NCBI GenBank assembly: GCA_037975125.1
Contig: CM075862.1
Coordinates: 40,204,024-40,268,023 of the forward strand
DNA: 64,000 nt
From: Latrodectus hesperus
Lineage: Eukaryota; Arthropoda; Arachnida; Araneae; Theridiidae
Direction: 5' to 3'
In this document: one piece after another, positions 25,247 to 42,930 of the stretch
How positions within the stretch are numbered: position 1 is the stretch's first letter
How the letters are laid out: every line of letters starts with the position of its first letter
Position numbers and translations under genes: made by a program
The notes under the pieces: generated by a model
Databases searched by the model: none
What the model saw: the letters and a program-made list of their open reading frames with translations, nothing else
Told to the model about the DNA's origin: nothing

Positions 25247-25942
25247 CTCAAATATAATTTACAGTTACATCTTTAAATATTATGAAATTTTTAACAGGAA
25301 AGAAAACATTATTCTTTCAACTCTACAAAGTAATTTCATTTGGTAAAACTAATTTTGGAATATTTAGCAAATTTCTTTGTATAATCATTGTATCAAATAA
25401 AATGTTTGTATCATATCATAATGAATTTTAAGAAAAAATAGAAAAAAATTAATATTTACTTTGTATGTTTTATATTAGTAAAGAAACACAGAATTTCTGA
25501 GCAGCATTATTAAGTATAATGAATAAAAATTATGCATATTAATGAATTCAATCAATTTTAAACATATACAACAGAGGAAAAATTATTTGAAATTTCTAAA
25601 TTAGAAAAATTTATCTATTTATCGTAATTTTTGCAGAATGATATGCATACATTTCAAAACGATCAACGAAAACAAAATAATATTAAAAGTTATAAAGAAT
25701 ATATTAATCTAATATATGAGACACTCTCACATACATGTAGATTTATTTCAAAACCTTCTTAATGCATAGAAGGAAAAAAAAATTTTAGATGATAGAATGT
25801 GTAAAACAATTTTGGAAATTATGAATATTGAAGCATAAAATACATATTTCAGACATTGTTTTAAACGTAATGCAGTATCATTAAAAATTATCGATTATTG
25901 TATACTTTAAACTATCCCAACATAAGCAAACTTTCTGTAGAT
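25247..25942. other. AT-rich non-coding stretch
   Basis: Nothing recognised. Confidence 0.5.
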
Positions 25943-26149
25943 GCTTTTTTTTACTAATGCCCGGCTGTCCTTAGGCGAAATGATGGCATTTAATATAGAG
26001 GAGGCGGCGAGTGGCGATACCATCTTCACCCCAAAAGTGCAGTGATAAAGAAAGAAAAAGAGTGAAAGAAACATTCATGCCCGAACCAGGATTCGAACCC
26101 GGGACCAGAGGTTCAAAGTTAGGGACGCTAATCTCTATACTGTTGGTTC
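25943..26149 (-). mobile_element. tRNA-derived SINE, copy D (minus orientation)
   Basis: The minus strand carries an intact box B GGGTTCGAATCC (26089-26100), then GGTTCGGGCATGAATG, as in copy B. Upstream is GATTAGCGTCCC, a box A-like segment. The body differs from copies A-C, so it may be a subfamily. On the plus strand the left end has a T-run (poly-A tail of the element). An imperfect target-site duplication is visible: ACTTTCTGTAGAT on the left and ACTTTGTAGAT on the right. Confidence 0.8.
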
Positions 26150-26465
26150 ACTTTGTAGATATTAAAGCATTTGAAATGAAATGTAAATATCACTAACAAA
26201 AATTGAGAAAATGTTATCGATACTATGTCTGAAGTACATAGTCAAATTTCTATCTTTGCTTAATGACATTCGAGTAAAAAAAAAAAAATTGCATATGAGA
26301 AAATTATTCAAGTTAATTGAATATAATTTTTTTCAGTTTTAAAGAATGTGTATTGTAAAAAATATGCTACATATTAAAATAATCTAAAGAGATTATTTTA
26401 ACTATTAGGCTCTGGAGTACTATATAAATTATAAGTTACTGAAAACATTCAGATGATGTGCTTAA

Positions 26466-26665
26466 ACTGAACTAGTTGCCGACTGGTTATCATTCTGGTC
26501 TTTTGATCAACAGTTCTTGGGTTCAAGTCCCATTTTAGCCATGATTGATTGTAGTAGTTTTGAATGTGCTTTAAAATGAAATTCCTGTTCTATAATGTCC
26601 TCGTGTGCAAGATGATCGTTGAGTGAGAAACAAACCAAACCATGTTGCTCTCTAAGTCTCAAAGT
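26466..26665 (+). mobile_element. tRNA-derived SINE, second family, copy E
   Basis: Box A-like GACTGGTTATCATTCTGG and box B GGGTTCAAGTCCC (26519-26531) are followed by CATTTTAGCCATGATTG. The 3' end, GATCGTTGAGTGAGAAACAA followed by ACCAAACCA, matches the reverse complement of the left end of the element at 60241, so E and G form one family distinct from A-C. Confidence 0.75.
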
Positions 26666-27429
26666 AATCTACATTTAAAATAAATTATATTAAATGAAAA
26701 AACGTGTTACATTATCAAGAAATAAAGACATTACTATTTATAGATCTATAACAACTAAAATCTGAGGAATATATTTTAGCCATACAGTCGCAATTTCCAC
26801 AAGATAAATTTTAAAGTAAAAGTAAATCAATGATGCCCACAAAAAATATAAAAGGAAAGTTAAGTTATTTACACTTTTATTCTAATTCCTTTTATTTCCT
26901 AAATTGAATAGAAGTGTTTTATCTAGAGAAGAAAAACGTTAAATGATAGTCTTTGTTACGTATTTAAACATTCGAATAGTTAATTGTGATTACGAATAAA
27001 AGTTTAAGAATACAAATATACAAAAACTAACATTTTTTTACTTTGTTTTTCACTACTTCACACGATAAATTACAAAATGACTAATATAATAAGACTTCTT
27101 GGCAGAAGTACTAATTTAAATAAAAAATAAAACCCTATATTAAAAAATTGAATTCTCAAAATACGTACAAAATTGCTGAAATAATTAATTATGTTATAAT
27201 TTCTGACTTTTCATTTTATTAACAGATTAATAAAAAATTTTTTATGCATTTGCTATGTTTGTCTATTCTGCAAAATCAAAAAGTATCATATAATAAATTT
27301 CTGAAATTTAAATATAATTAAAATAAATAATTTTGATTCACCTGATTAAAAATTATAATGATAAAAATATCAATAGATTAATTTTTTAGGCAATGCTGAT
27401 TATAATACTTGTAAGTATACTGAACTTCT
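26666..27429. other. AT-rich non-coding stretch
   Basis: Nothing recognised. Confidence 0.5.
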
Positions 27430-27442
27430 GGAAAAATATTTG

Positions 27443-27759
27443 TTGTTGTTGTTGTTGTTACTAATGACACTTGGACAAGCTAAGCTCGCTATGCCTTTGG
27501 CTATGCGAATTTAAGTCAATTGGGAGCGTCTTTCGTTTTAATCAGAGCACCATGAAGGTGAAAGTACGACTTTGCTATACACATATGCCATAGGTACCCG
27601 TTTATAGGGTAGGCAACCATTCACATCTCATTCATACAAGGAAAGGACAAAGACAGGATGGATAGAGAGAGAAAGTACATCCATGCCCAAACCGGGATTC
27701 TAACCCAGGACCTCCTTATTCGTAGTCAGGCACTCTGACCTCTAGACAAGTTGGGCGGC
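27443..27759 (-). mobile_element. tRNA-derived SINE, copy C, complete with target-site duplication
   Basis: Minus orientation, 317 bp, flanked by the perfect 13-bp duplication GGAAAAATATTTG (27430-27442 and 27760-27772). The minus strand reads a tRNA-like head with box B GGGTTAGAATCCC (27694-27706), then GGTTTGGGCATGGATG, the shared body word ACCCTATAAACGGGTACC, and a 3' (CAA)n tail seen as TTG repeats on the plus strand. Intact ends and a perfect duplication suggest a fairly recent retroposition. Confidence 0.92.
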
Positions 27760-27772
27760 GGAAAAATATTTG

Positions 27773-29045
27773 ATTCAATAAAAGCATTATTTATTAAAAA
27801 ATAGTAGCACATTAAAAGCCAGTTCTAATTAGCTTGAAAAATTACTCGGAAAACAATATTTTTAGATTCATTATAATAAATTAAAACTGTTTTTTATAAA
27901 ATTTTATCAAAAATATCATATAAAACTTGTACATAATAACTTAAAATTTAAAATAATGTATAGAACAGCGTATAAATGAACCATCAAAACTGTAGATGTG
28001 GGACACATCAATTCCTTTTTTGTTTGTCCAAAAAGAGAATAAACTCTTACAAATAACCAGGTGAACAGATTTATTTATGTTGAAAATTATTTTTCATATA
28101 CCTATACACACACAGTTTAAAATTTAGCAGTATAATTATAAACTATTTTAAAAAATTTGATAACTGTGAATTGTTTCGACAAAAAAAACCTCAAGCGTTT
28201 TCTTAAAGCTTTACTAAACAAAAGCATCATGAAGATAATCAGAAAAGAACAGTTTTACTTCAGAATAGATAAACGGAAATCTTCTCTATTCAGTATATAT
28301 GCAATTATGTTTATGTAGCGTTAAATAAATACTTGTTGGTTGTATATGAGAAGGCTCAGTCAATTTAAACTTCTACGAATTCACAAATCATTATCTAATT
28401 TAAATAAGTTTTAAACATTATTTTAAGTTAATAATAATCAGTGGAAGTTACATCTAGAAACCAAGCATAACAGAACTAAATTCAAATTAGGCTTAACAAC
28501 CGGATATGAATTTCTGTTCCAAAGAACTTAACCCCCATAATCGCTATATAAACCAGATTAAGACATTTAGTTGATAGGCATTTAAAATTTAAAAATTAAA
28601 GAGCTTATGTAAATTAACTTCAAACCTTTCATATTGAATGATCAATGCAAGTTGAAACTAGATACACAAGTATGTATACAAAATAAAAATTTAATTTAGT
28701 CATCAGGTATTGATGTCTGTATAAAACTATACAACTTAGCCAGTTTTTGAGGATTTCAACTCTATAGAATTGAGAATTTTTGTCACCGATGTTTCTACTG
28801 TATAAATTGAATGTCAGTACAAGTTAAAGTTAAGTAATCAAGAGCAATACATTCAACTCAGATCTCCTTCTGTTACATGGATCTATATAAAATATTGGAT
28901 TTTTTTTCTTTACATTTGAGCGTATGTTTTCTTGTTTTTCTCATGGTTTTGTTTTCCCCATAACCTCGTTTACAGTCCTTCTATGTATTCCCAGAGTCTC
29001 TTTAATAAAGGAGCTTTTCTAAAAGTGTTCTATTTTGTTATTTGC
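27773..29045. other. AT-rich non-coding stretch
   Basis: Nothing recognised; the open frame starting at 28932 only becomes meaningful where the mariner relic begins. Confidence 0.5.
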
Positions 29046-29780
29046 TTTGAGTTTCGTAAGGATATAAATTCAAGCAATACTAGTGCAATTTTTTTATATG
29101 AGCATAAACTCGGAAATAACTATGTAAAACTTGCAAATAATATAAACCAGCAATTGGAGGAGAATAATGTTAACAAAAGAAAAATGTAACGTTAGTTTAA
29201 AAAATTTCAGTCTTGTGATTTTTTGCTGCAAAATAAACTGCGTGAAAAATCAAAAACATCTGCGAAAAAAGATTCCTTAAGAGCATTGGTGGAAAAGGAT
29301 TCCATTGTACCTAAGAAATGAATTTGCTGTTGTATTTTAAGGTGAACAGGAAATAATTTGAAACACTTTTCCATCAATGATAAGATGGAAAAAATTGATT
29401 AGTGAATACTTCAGTAATTCACTGATCAATTCACATATCCTTTCAAATTGGAGAAAAAATAATTGCTAAAAAAGTAATGTACATTGATGAAATACATTAA
29501 AATCTTACAACCATCACTTGTTAAACAGGAAAACCTAAAAATTTTCACTGACATCCGAATAAATCGTAGAAAATATTTGTGAAAATAAATGAATTGAAAT
29601 AGAAAATTTTGCTGCTCCATCTTACTTGGCTGATACTTAAACACTTTCATATTTTTAAACATTTAGAACAGTTTTTATGAAATAAGCAGCATATATGAAA
29701 ATGAAGGCAGTCTGAGAATTTTTAATGAAAGTTTATTGATTCTTAAAAGATTAGAATTTCTGTGAGGCAGACATGTCTGA
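29046..29780 (+). pseudogene. mariner-family transposase relic, frameshifted and deleted
   Basis: The N-terminal helix-turn-helix is recognisable at IFLYEHKLG (29088-29114) with NNINQQL downstream. After a frameshift comes the linker KTSAKKDSLRALVEKDS (LRALVEKDS at 29277-29303). Further on, in another frame, KINELK (29582-29599) leads through one stop to FHIFKHLEQFL (FKHLEQFL at 29654-29677). These match, in order, the HTH, the basic linker and the C-terminal part of mariner transposases of the cecropia/Hsmar1 type. The middle of the catalytic region, including the first catalytic Asp block, appears deleted, and there are several stops and frameshifts. About 735 bp remain of roughly 1 kb. Terminal inverted repeats were not identified. 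It cannot encode a working transposase. Confidence 0.8.
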
Positions 29781-30540
29781 CTTAAAACCTCATTGAAAAA
29801 AATGTAATGAAATAAATACAGTAAATTTTGGTTAAATAAACAGCTTTTGAGAGAAAAAAGATATGTGGCTTTTTATATTCACTTAAAAATCCGATGTTTC
29901 GTTCACATTAATATATTAAAGGAACACAATACTGATGTTCCTTGCACTTTTGCAATATTATTAATGAGATAAGGCTTATTATTAATCAAAGAATTTTCAG
30001 ACTTTAAAATTGGACTCAACGTATAATTAAGAATAAATGGAATATATTTTTGTTATTTATAACTAAAATTGAAAAGTATATTTTAATATTTGGAAATTTA
30101 TTTGCCTTTACCATATTGTGCATTCATATGGATTTATGTCATTAGTACTAATAGGACATATTTATTCAAAGAAATGCTTTATTAAGTATTGATCAACAGC
30201 CAATTAAAAAATTAAAATAATTTACTTTTAAATTTTGAAAAGACTTCAAATTGAAAGAAAAACAAATAAGTATAAAGAATTTCTTAAAAATCAATTCTAC
30301 CGTACTCATTTTCTTCATGTTTTTACAATTATTATTTATGAAGTTTTTGACAGTTAGAGAATTAAAAAATCAAACACCCAGAAGGAAAACATAAATATTA
30401 AAAAATTCTTCTCTGAAAATAAATAATGCATAAAGTACAAACTTATATCTTACTTCCGGACATAATTCATGCATCGTTCAATTACCTTTATACGAAATGA
30501 AATGAAAAAAAAATATAATAATCATTCATTGAATGCATAA
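29781..30540. other. AT-rich stretch downstream of the mariner relic
   Basis: May include the element's 3' terminal sequence near 29800-29830; no clear inverted terminal repeat seen. Confidence 0.4.
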
Positions 30541-31260
30541 CGAATAAGGGAAAAAAAGAATAGTCCCGCAATCCGAACCAAACTTTGAGAGACCATTAGT
30601 TCCAAATTAAATTTTTCAGTAACAGAAGCTCGAGAAAAAAAAATGATAATAATACATCTCAACTCTCATCGAATAAACATTTTTTAACCCTTCGTAACCA
30701 AAATTTTCTTTTATTCTTTTCATCCATGCGACTGGAAAAGTAGAATTTAAAACCCTTTTAGACGACAGGGGAAAGAGGGGGGGAGGAATAATAAAACAAA
30801 CAAAACAAAAAAAAGAGATATTCAAATCGATACTGATGACCAATAAAAAAAGTAGGAATAAAAATTCAAATAGAAACGTTCGAAACACGTGAGTATCGAA
30901 TAGGAGGTACGACGAAACTAGCGGGGAAGAAAAATTCGAAATGAAAATAAGAAAGAATAAAAAAAAAAACTAAAATAAAATTCGATTTTCTTGCCAAAAG
31001 GAAAGAACCTAAGTTAGTAGCATCGATTTTCAGTAGGTGGCAATCACGAAGTCTAGGGTTGCTGAAGCCCCCAAAAGGAAAAATGTGTAAAATTTGCCTT
31101 TTTTTTCCATCCGAGGGTGGTGGAGATTTTAGGAAAAATCCAATAAAGTTAGTGGCTACGAGAATTTTTCAACAATGTGAGTTTGTGGCATCCGATAAAT
31201 TAGAGACCCAACGGAAAAGATGCGGTGGCATTCCATACTTAATCATTTTTCTAAAGTCTG
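30541..31260. other. Purine-rich higher-complexity island
   Basis: The plus strand is A/G-rich, with a GAGGGGGGGAGG run near 30775 and GGTGGCAATCACG-type words around 31040. A 72-codon frame on the plus strand at 31059-31277 contains CKICLFFPSEGG but matches nothing I know. More likely non-coding. Confidence 0.3.
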
Positions 31261-34937
<3,677 letters not shown>

Positions 34938-34951
34938 ATGTTCATAATATT
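34938..34951. repeat. Target-site duplication, left copy
   Basis: ATGTTCATAATATT, identical to 35258-35271; the two copies bracket the LINE fragment. Confidence 0.85.
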
Positions 34952-35257
34952 TTTTTAATTACGTCCTTATGTAAGCTCTTTCGAGCATCATAAGTCTTGC
35001 AGTCCAATAGAGAAATGAAGCTTATCCAGGAGAGGAGAGAGTCTTGAAGTGTGAAGAATCGCGGGCCTCTTGGAGGGCAGAACACATCCAAAGGTGCTCG
35101 CCATTCATGTCCAAATGTTCATTGCACAAAATGCAGTCAGGTGAGTTAACAAGTTTAATGTCGTGCAGGTGTCCCTGAAGATAATCATGCCCAGTGAGAA
35201 GCCTGAAGCAGTACACCCCCATAGCTCTAGGTGAATCCCTGGGTATGCAAGAGGTCA
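34952..35257 (-). mobile_element. 5'-truncated non-LTR retrotransposon (LINE) 3' end
   Basis: The minus strand encodes the last ~80 residues of a jockey/R1-like reverse transcriptase ORF: RLLTGHDYLQGHLHDIKLV, then PDCILCNEHLD and GEHLWMC, the CxxC...H...C knuckle typical of the C-terminal end of these polyproteins. The frame stops at 35022. After about 60 bp of tail comes an A-run (T-run on the plus strand) directly beside the left target-site duplication. The insert is 306 bp, far shorter than a full element, so it is dead on arrival. Perfect flanking duplications and an open frame suggest modest age. Confidence 0.88.
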
Positions 35258-35271
35258 ATGTTCATAATATT
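35258..35271. repeat. Target-site duplication, right copy
   Basis: ATGTTCATAATATT, matching 34938-34951 exactly. Confidence 0.85.
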
Positions 35272-36075
35272 GACTCAAGCATTTATTAGATTGCATATTT
35301 GGATATAGCATTCTATGAGACTCCAATAGAAAGCCATAGTTCATACAGCATAAAGACTGGGGAAAGCTATCCTGAACTATTGAAGAGATATTTTCAATTG
35401 TTGAGAGATTCAGGAAGCGAGCTGCATTATGCATACAATACCAGGAATATGCAACCATGCTTAATCCTAGAAAAAATATCATTTATAAAGACTCGAACAG
35501 AAGACTGAGCCAAGAAAAATTTACAAAAATGGTTTTTAAAATGTCGTATATAAAACAAATGACTGAACGTGTATCCAAATATTACCCAAAACCATTACTT
35601 CAGATGATAAGCCAACAAAACAATTCCAAATGATCTCCTCAATGATGTTAATCCTTGATAACACTACTAAAATGTTGTAAGCAGAGCCTGGTTTCATCTG
35701 AAAACGTTACAGCAACAAATATTATTCACTTAAAACCTCTTCGGTCAGTGACATTGGACCAGAGTAGCCGAAGCCACGACCACAGAGCTAATAGTCCTTG
35801 ATAATGCAAGCGAAATCAAATTGTTCATAGAAAAATTTATTGTCAATCAAGAAGTCATTTTTTGATAGAGAGGTTCTTATTGAGGTTGATCAAGATATCG
35901 AAAACGATATTATTATATTTTTTTCTGCTATTAGTGACTGTTGAAATCAGAGTGGCGTTCCATTTAACAATGCTAAAAGCTTCAATTTCAAATCTGTAAT
36001 CAGTTATTTGCAGTATTGTAATGAAATAAACTTCAATTTCAGCAATGAATAAGTTCATTAAGTAAGAAATTTATT

Positions 36076-36079
<4 letters not shown>
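35272..36079. other. Moderately complex stretch of unknown nature
   Basis: Less AT-rich than its flanks up to about 35810. Opposed 69- and 75-codon frames overlap at 35255-35508 and neither matches a family I know. Near 35710 the minus strand reads FSDETRLC, reminiscent of a Tc1-type transposase block, but the flanking translation does not continue to match. The minus strand near 35790 has a weak tRNA-like head. Possibly old transposon debris. Confidence 0.3.

Positions 36080-36169
<90 letters not shown>
36080..36169. repeat. (AT)n microsatellite
   Basis: About 45 AT units. Confidence 0.95.
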
Positions 36170-36173
<4 letters not shown>

Positions 36174-37380
36174 ATATATATTTGGAGATTTAATAGCGTA
36201 ACTGAAATAAATCTTTCAACCACGGTAATTTAAGCTGGAAAATAATTTGGTTTTCAGATCAATATCATGATCTAATCAATATAGCGATTGTTATTTTCAT
36301 AATGGCGAAAAATAAATCTAGCAATTTTTATAATAATTTTATGACAATTTCATACAGTCATTGGCAGATAATGCTCTTTTTTGCTACTCTGGTGTTACTA
36401 TTGGGTGCATAGTATTGTTTTATAAATTATATATATTTTGAAGATATCATATAAGCATTGTGTTGTAGATGCATTTTAAGATAGCCATCTGCATTCAACT
36501 GTGAAGGCCAAGTAAAGCAAAAACAAATATAAAATAAGGATTTTGTACAATTTGCATTTAATTTTCTTATTAAGTATTAATACCATTTCATTCCCACATA
36601 TTTTGGTTTAAAGTATAAAAACTAGAAGAGAGCTTTTCAATACTTGTCTTAAAGTATTCCGTTAAAGATTCATTTTTGCATTAACTTTTATTTTTAAATA
36701 ATTATGAAGAAAAAATATTTCAATAACTCTATTTATTGTATTTAAATAATAATGTTGAATTTCAAATAACACATAATATTCTAACAACTGTTTGTGATTT
36801 TTTCCTATTTATCTTGAATTATGCGTTAGTTATAGATAAGCAAAAATTACTTAGATTTATACCATCTGCATTTCTATGTTTAAAACTTCAACATTCATTA
36901 GGCATGATTGATCTGACAGATTGAAACAACCAATTTTTCTAATTTGATTATTAATTTACATGTTTCCATTTAACTGTACCTTATTTATTAGATGAATTCA
37001 AGGTGCTTTCAGGGTTTCCTCTTTTGTGATTTGTAAATTATCTACTCTTCCATAAAAGTTTATTATGCAAGTTACGTTATGGTGAGTGGGCAAATCCCAT
37101 CTTATTATCTTGAGTTGTTTTTTAAGTTCTTGAGTTAAAAATAGATCAGTAAAGAGGAATAAACTTATATATGAAATAATTAAGCTTACTCGTAACAAAA
37201 AAATTAAAATAGTTAAATTTATCTTAATTTTATACCAACTTTTTCATTTGTTGGTATAAATTTAGTTATTCTTAAAAAATTTTGATTGAAAAAATATTAA
37301 ATTCTTAAAATTCAACTATCGTATTGCTTAAATTTACTCATTTTATTGTTCTAATACTCACCAGTCTTATTATTTGGCGT
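36170..37380. other. AT-rich stretch with a small hairpin
   Basis: A perfect 11-bp inverted repeat, TTTATACCAAC at 37229-37239 and GTTGGTATAAA at 37250-37260, encloses a 10-base loop. Otherwise nothing recognised. Confidence 0.5.
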
Positions 37381-37790
37381 ATTCACTCTAGCCTTTCATG
37401 CATCGAAAAATCGAAGGACCTTAAAACTACTTTCAATGAGGTAGCTTCGAAAAATCTTCCAATTTTCCAAACTCCGATAAAATAAAATGTAAAATACATC
37501 TCCATAAAACTCTAGAATCTACGCCAAATGAGTAGATGAGAAAGAAAAATCAATCGCCAAGTGTGGGGACATTGGCGATACAATCAGAACTCGACAAGCA
37601 TGAAATACCCGTGGAAAGTCGAATGGACCAGAAAAGGGACGTAACAAGAAAAAGAAACTTCTTATTTTTGGACTACCCGAAAGTAAGTGGGGGGTGGGGA
37701 GAGAGAAAGAGACTTTTAGAGGGTGTATACTAGGCAAGAAAACGATTCAAAGGATTTTTACTTTCCGCCGAAATCCCAATGGGCGGAAAT
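37381..37790. other. Higher-complexity non-coding island
   Basis: Purine-rich on the plus strand, with GGGGGGTGGGGAGAGAGAAA near 37690. Opposed frames of 65 and 72 codons cover the same bases, and neither resembles a known protein. Might be regulatory. Confidence 0.3.
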
Positions 37791-39236
<1,446 letters not shown>

Positions 39237-39296
39237 ATCAGCCAATTAATTAGAAGCCTATCAACCAATTCCTATCAGCCAATTAATTAAAAGCCT
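39237..39296. repeat. Short tandem duplication
   Basis: Two copies of a 23-base unit starting ATCAGCCAATTAATTA at 39237 and 39274 (period 37), with a partial third match between them. Confidence 0.8.
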
Positions 39297-42200
39297 GAAG
39301 ACCATATTAAGCATTTATATTTTCTTCCAATTTATAAATTTACAGTTACAAATTTAATTTAATATAAGAGTAAAAGCAATTTTATTTATCATATGAAGTT
39401 ATAATTTTTTGCAAAGTATTTTCATAATATTTGAATTCATTATATTCATGCTATTTCAAGTTTCCATGATTGTAGCAATTCAAATGCATAATAATCAATT
39501 CAAGAAAACAGAATTTTCACAAAAATACTAATTGAAGTATTTTAAAAAAAACTTCAGAATATTTTACCATAAATTAATTTAACTGGAGATAATTTTTCAT
39601 CAATGTAGTAATTGAAACTGTTGATATCATTCACTAAAATAACTGAAAGGTATATTTAGTTACAAAATTTTTTATCTAAAGATGAATAAATCAGAGAAAA
39701 ATGACGAATAAAAAATCCCACTAGTTTCATTCACATGAATGAAACAGCAAAAAATAATTTTTTATTCTGCAAAAAATAATATGATTTCTTTCTTTTTTGT
39801 AATAATTTGGAAGAAAAAAATTATCGTGATAAAAGTTAGTCATTATCTCAAGTAGTTTAATAAGATTATTTTTCATATTAATATAGCTTATATTTTATAG
39901 TTAATATCCCATTAAAACTCGCATTATTTTATGAAGATCAAATAAGAGTTTCATAAAAGAAAATATTAATAAACATTTCATAAAAAAAACCATCAACATC
40001 ATAACTGCAATCCAATTCTGTTTTGGATATTAGTCAATCAATAATGAAATACAATCCCAAATGTTATAAAAAAACTTGTTTGAGGTAGTAAAATTAATGA
40101 CTGAAACATATTGCATATAAAAAAGATAAAATATATAATGCTTTATTTAATACATTAATTACTTAAAATTTAATATTGTTACACAAAATGAAACAAAATT
40201 TTCTTCATTCGTTTCATAATGTATTGTAACTTCTGAAAAAGCAATTTAATCATCTATAAAATATGTTTTCATTAAAAAGGATTTTTTCTTTCCACTCTAA
40301 ACCAATTTTAAACTAACATGAATAATATTTCATATGGAAGCAATTTAATGTCTAATTGATCCTTATTTTCTTTATTTTTCATATAGTAAAAATATTGGAA
40401 ATCTAAGTATGTATTGTACAAATAAAAAATTTCCATCGACACAAAATGAAATTTATGATTGATATTTAAACATTTTATCGTTAATTTGCAGTTATTTGTT
40501 TTTAAATATCAATTTCGTAGTTAATTTAATGTTGCAATCTTTCTATAAAATTTTTCTTGTAATAATAGAATTAAGTTTTAATAAGCAATTAAAGTATTTG
40601 CCTTTTGTAATAATTCAATATATAAATATAAAAACAAAACTTATAAATATTTTCCAATGTAGCTTTTTATTATAAAATTCCAATACACACACACTTTGTA
40701 TAATGTTGTCTACAAAATTCTTTCTATATTGACATCAGACTATTGTTTAGAAACATCAGAGGATTGTTGAAAATATTCTGCGATTTAAAAATGTGGGACG
40801 GAAAAAAAGAATGCAATCCATGCTATATCTTTCGAATAAAAGAGGTCAAACTAAGCTGCAATTTATTTTTTTGTCATCGAGCTGAGTTGTCAGTTTTTCG
40901 AAGTCTGGAAATAAAATTGCCACTTTAAAAATATTTTATATCCTATACGGAAGCATTGTTTTGTGTCGCTGTCACTTCGGAAATAGTAAATTGCAGTATA
41001 TTCATGTATTTCAAAAAGAATTTCTGCTTTTCTTTCTCAATTGCATTTTAAAATTATGATTTTTATATTTTAGAATGCTGTTCACAAATGTGTAGAGTAT
41101 TTAAATTAAACCATATTTTAAACTATACCATCACTGGATTTATATGCAAGCACAAACACAGCTTATTATAGTTATGCTATAAAATATTGATTGCTCAACA
41201 AATATTTGCTTTAAATCAAATTAAATGAAATGAAACTTTCAGACACTCGATTTCTTCTAAAATATTAATTCCTTATTATAAATATTTATAAAGAAAAAAT
41301 ATTTTCTTAAAATATGTATATATATTTAATTGAAAAACAAAAAATGCAAAATTTTATCTACTTTTTATAAAAATGACTATAGGTTTTTCAATCATTTTTA
41401 AAATGCATGATGGAGAAAAACATTAATTGTTGTATAATACTAATCTAAGATAAAATCTTCTTTTTAATCTAAGAAAAAAAGTAATGAATCTAAAATGAAC
41501 AATCTTTATTTATGGACTTTTGGCATTCTTTATAAAAATAACTTCGTCATGTTTAATGATTTTTATTATTTATTTATGATTTATTTATCAATATAGTAGA
41601 AATGTTTTCGGTGTGTAGATTAATTTTTTTCCTATACTTGAAAGCTAAATAAAAATAAGATGTAAAAATATGTTTCATTAAAATATTTAGCGAATATTGA
41701 ATTATATCAAAACAAAATGAAGTGAAATTGAAATAAAAAGGCACAAACAGTAAAAATATTACTCATTAGTTAATTTTTTAATGCAAGGCCAATGAAGTTA
41801 AATGTTTTGATTATTCTGATTATAAATTGCTATGATGTTAATAAACTTTTCACAAATGTGAAATAAAAACATGAAAAAATTAAGATTATTTTAAAAAAAT
41901 TTATATTTTTCAACAAATTTATTTAATGATACTTAGAACACAAAGAAAACAAAATTTGTCAAATTCATTTTATTTTAAGACTAAATATATTTTGTCAAAT
42001 TATGTTCTACAAGGTTACACAATTGGTTTTGTACATTGAATGTCATCATGTTTCATTAATGCTTTTAATAAGGATAGTTAAAATATTGATTTATAGAAAA
42101 AACTCGCCATTAAAAATATAATCTTTGAAATATATCAATTAAGAATTATCGATGAATTGATTAAGATAGGAAGATTATCCTTTTCCTTCATTAAGTTCTT

Positions 42201-42539
42201 CTAAGTTGAGTCAAGTAAAAACTTTAAGATTGGTTAATATTTTCATATAAAATATTTTATGAGAAAAGAATAAGACGTGCATATTTCCAGTTTAATGACA
42301 ACAGTAAAAATAATCATTTTACTTTATTTTCTTAGGTTTTAAATTCGTACAATTTAGGAAATCAAACAATTTTTCACATTCAGAAAAGCACTCGATGTTT
42401 TCAGAGCTTTTTTTTCTGGTGAAATATTCTTCTTCTGCATGTCGTTTCAACAAGGTAAAACGATTCTGATGATTAAACTACTCGAAAACAGTAATTTTTT
42501 ATCGTCTGTTTTTTATATTCCAGTTAAGCGATAAAAATA
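39297..42539. other. AT-rich non-coding stretch
   Basis: A small near-palindrome lies at 39724-39745 (GTTTCATTC/GAATGAAAC). A slightly more complex 200-bp patch at 40740-40930 has no recognisable coding content. Otherwise nothing. Confidence 0.5.
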
Positions 42540-42930
42540 AATTCTATTCGGTGACTTGGGGAATGAATAATACGATTTTGACATAGTATATCTAGAAAGT
42601 TGGATACATTGGCTACTTTTTTCGTCGTCTTTCGGAACTAAGAACGAGGATAGAAATCAGGAAGTGGGTGAAAATCAGGAAGCGAATCATTAATCAAGGA
42701 ACGGCGTCGCCCTCACTTAATACGAAACCTGTGATTAATCGCTACCTCTTTCGGGGGCGAGGTATAAATAGAAGAAAAACTTTCCACTGCGAAATCATCA
42801 AACCGTGTGACGAGATAAGATTTCATCAATCTTACTGCAAAGTTTGATGAAGTTTTATTTAAATCGACTGTAAATATACGATTGTTTGAATCGATGGATA
42901 AATGCGCGAAAAAAAAATATTTTCTCGTAA
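42540..42930 (+). promoter_or_regulatory. Candidate promoter/enhancer island with a consensus TATA box
   Basis: An island of GC-richer, complex sequence. TATAAATA at 42773-42780 sits in GAGGTATAAATAGAAG, a strong TATA-box context, and would place a plus-strand start near 42803-42810. Homeodomain/bicoid-type words are nearby, CATTAATCAAGG (about 42689) and GATTAATCG (about 42733). No open frame follows within the island, so if transcribed it could be a non-coding RNA or the first untranslated exon of a gene whose coding part lies elsewhere. An enhancer is equally possible. Confidence 0.35.

Noticed and set aside
35280..35780. FSDETRLC-like block on the minus strand suggesting a Tc1 transposase
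   Set aside because: Neighbouring translation does not continue the family pattern in any frame; eight residues alone are not enough.
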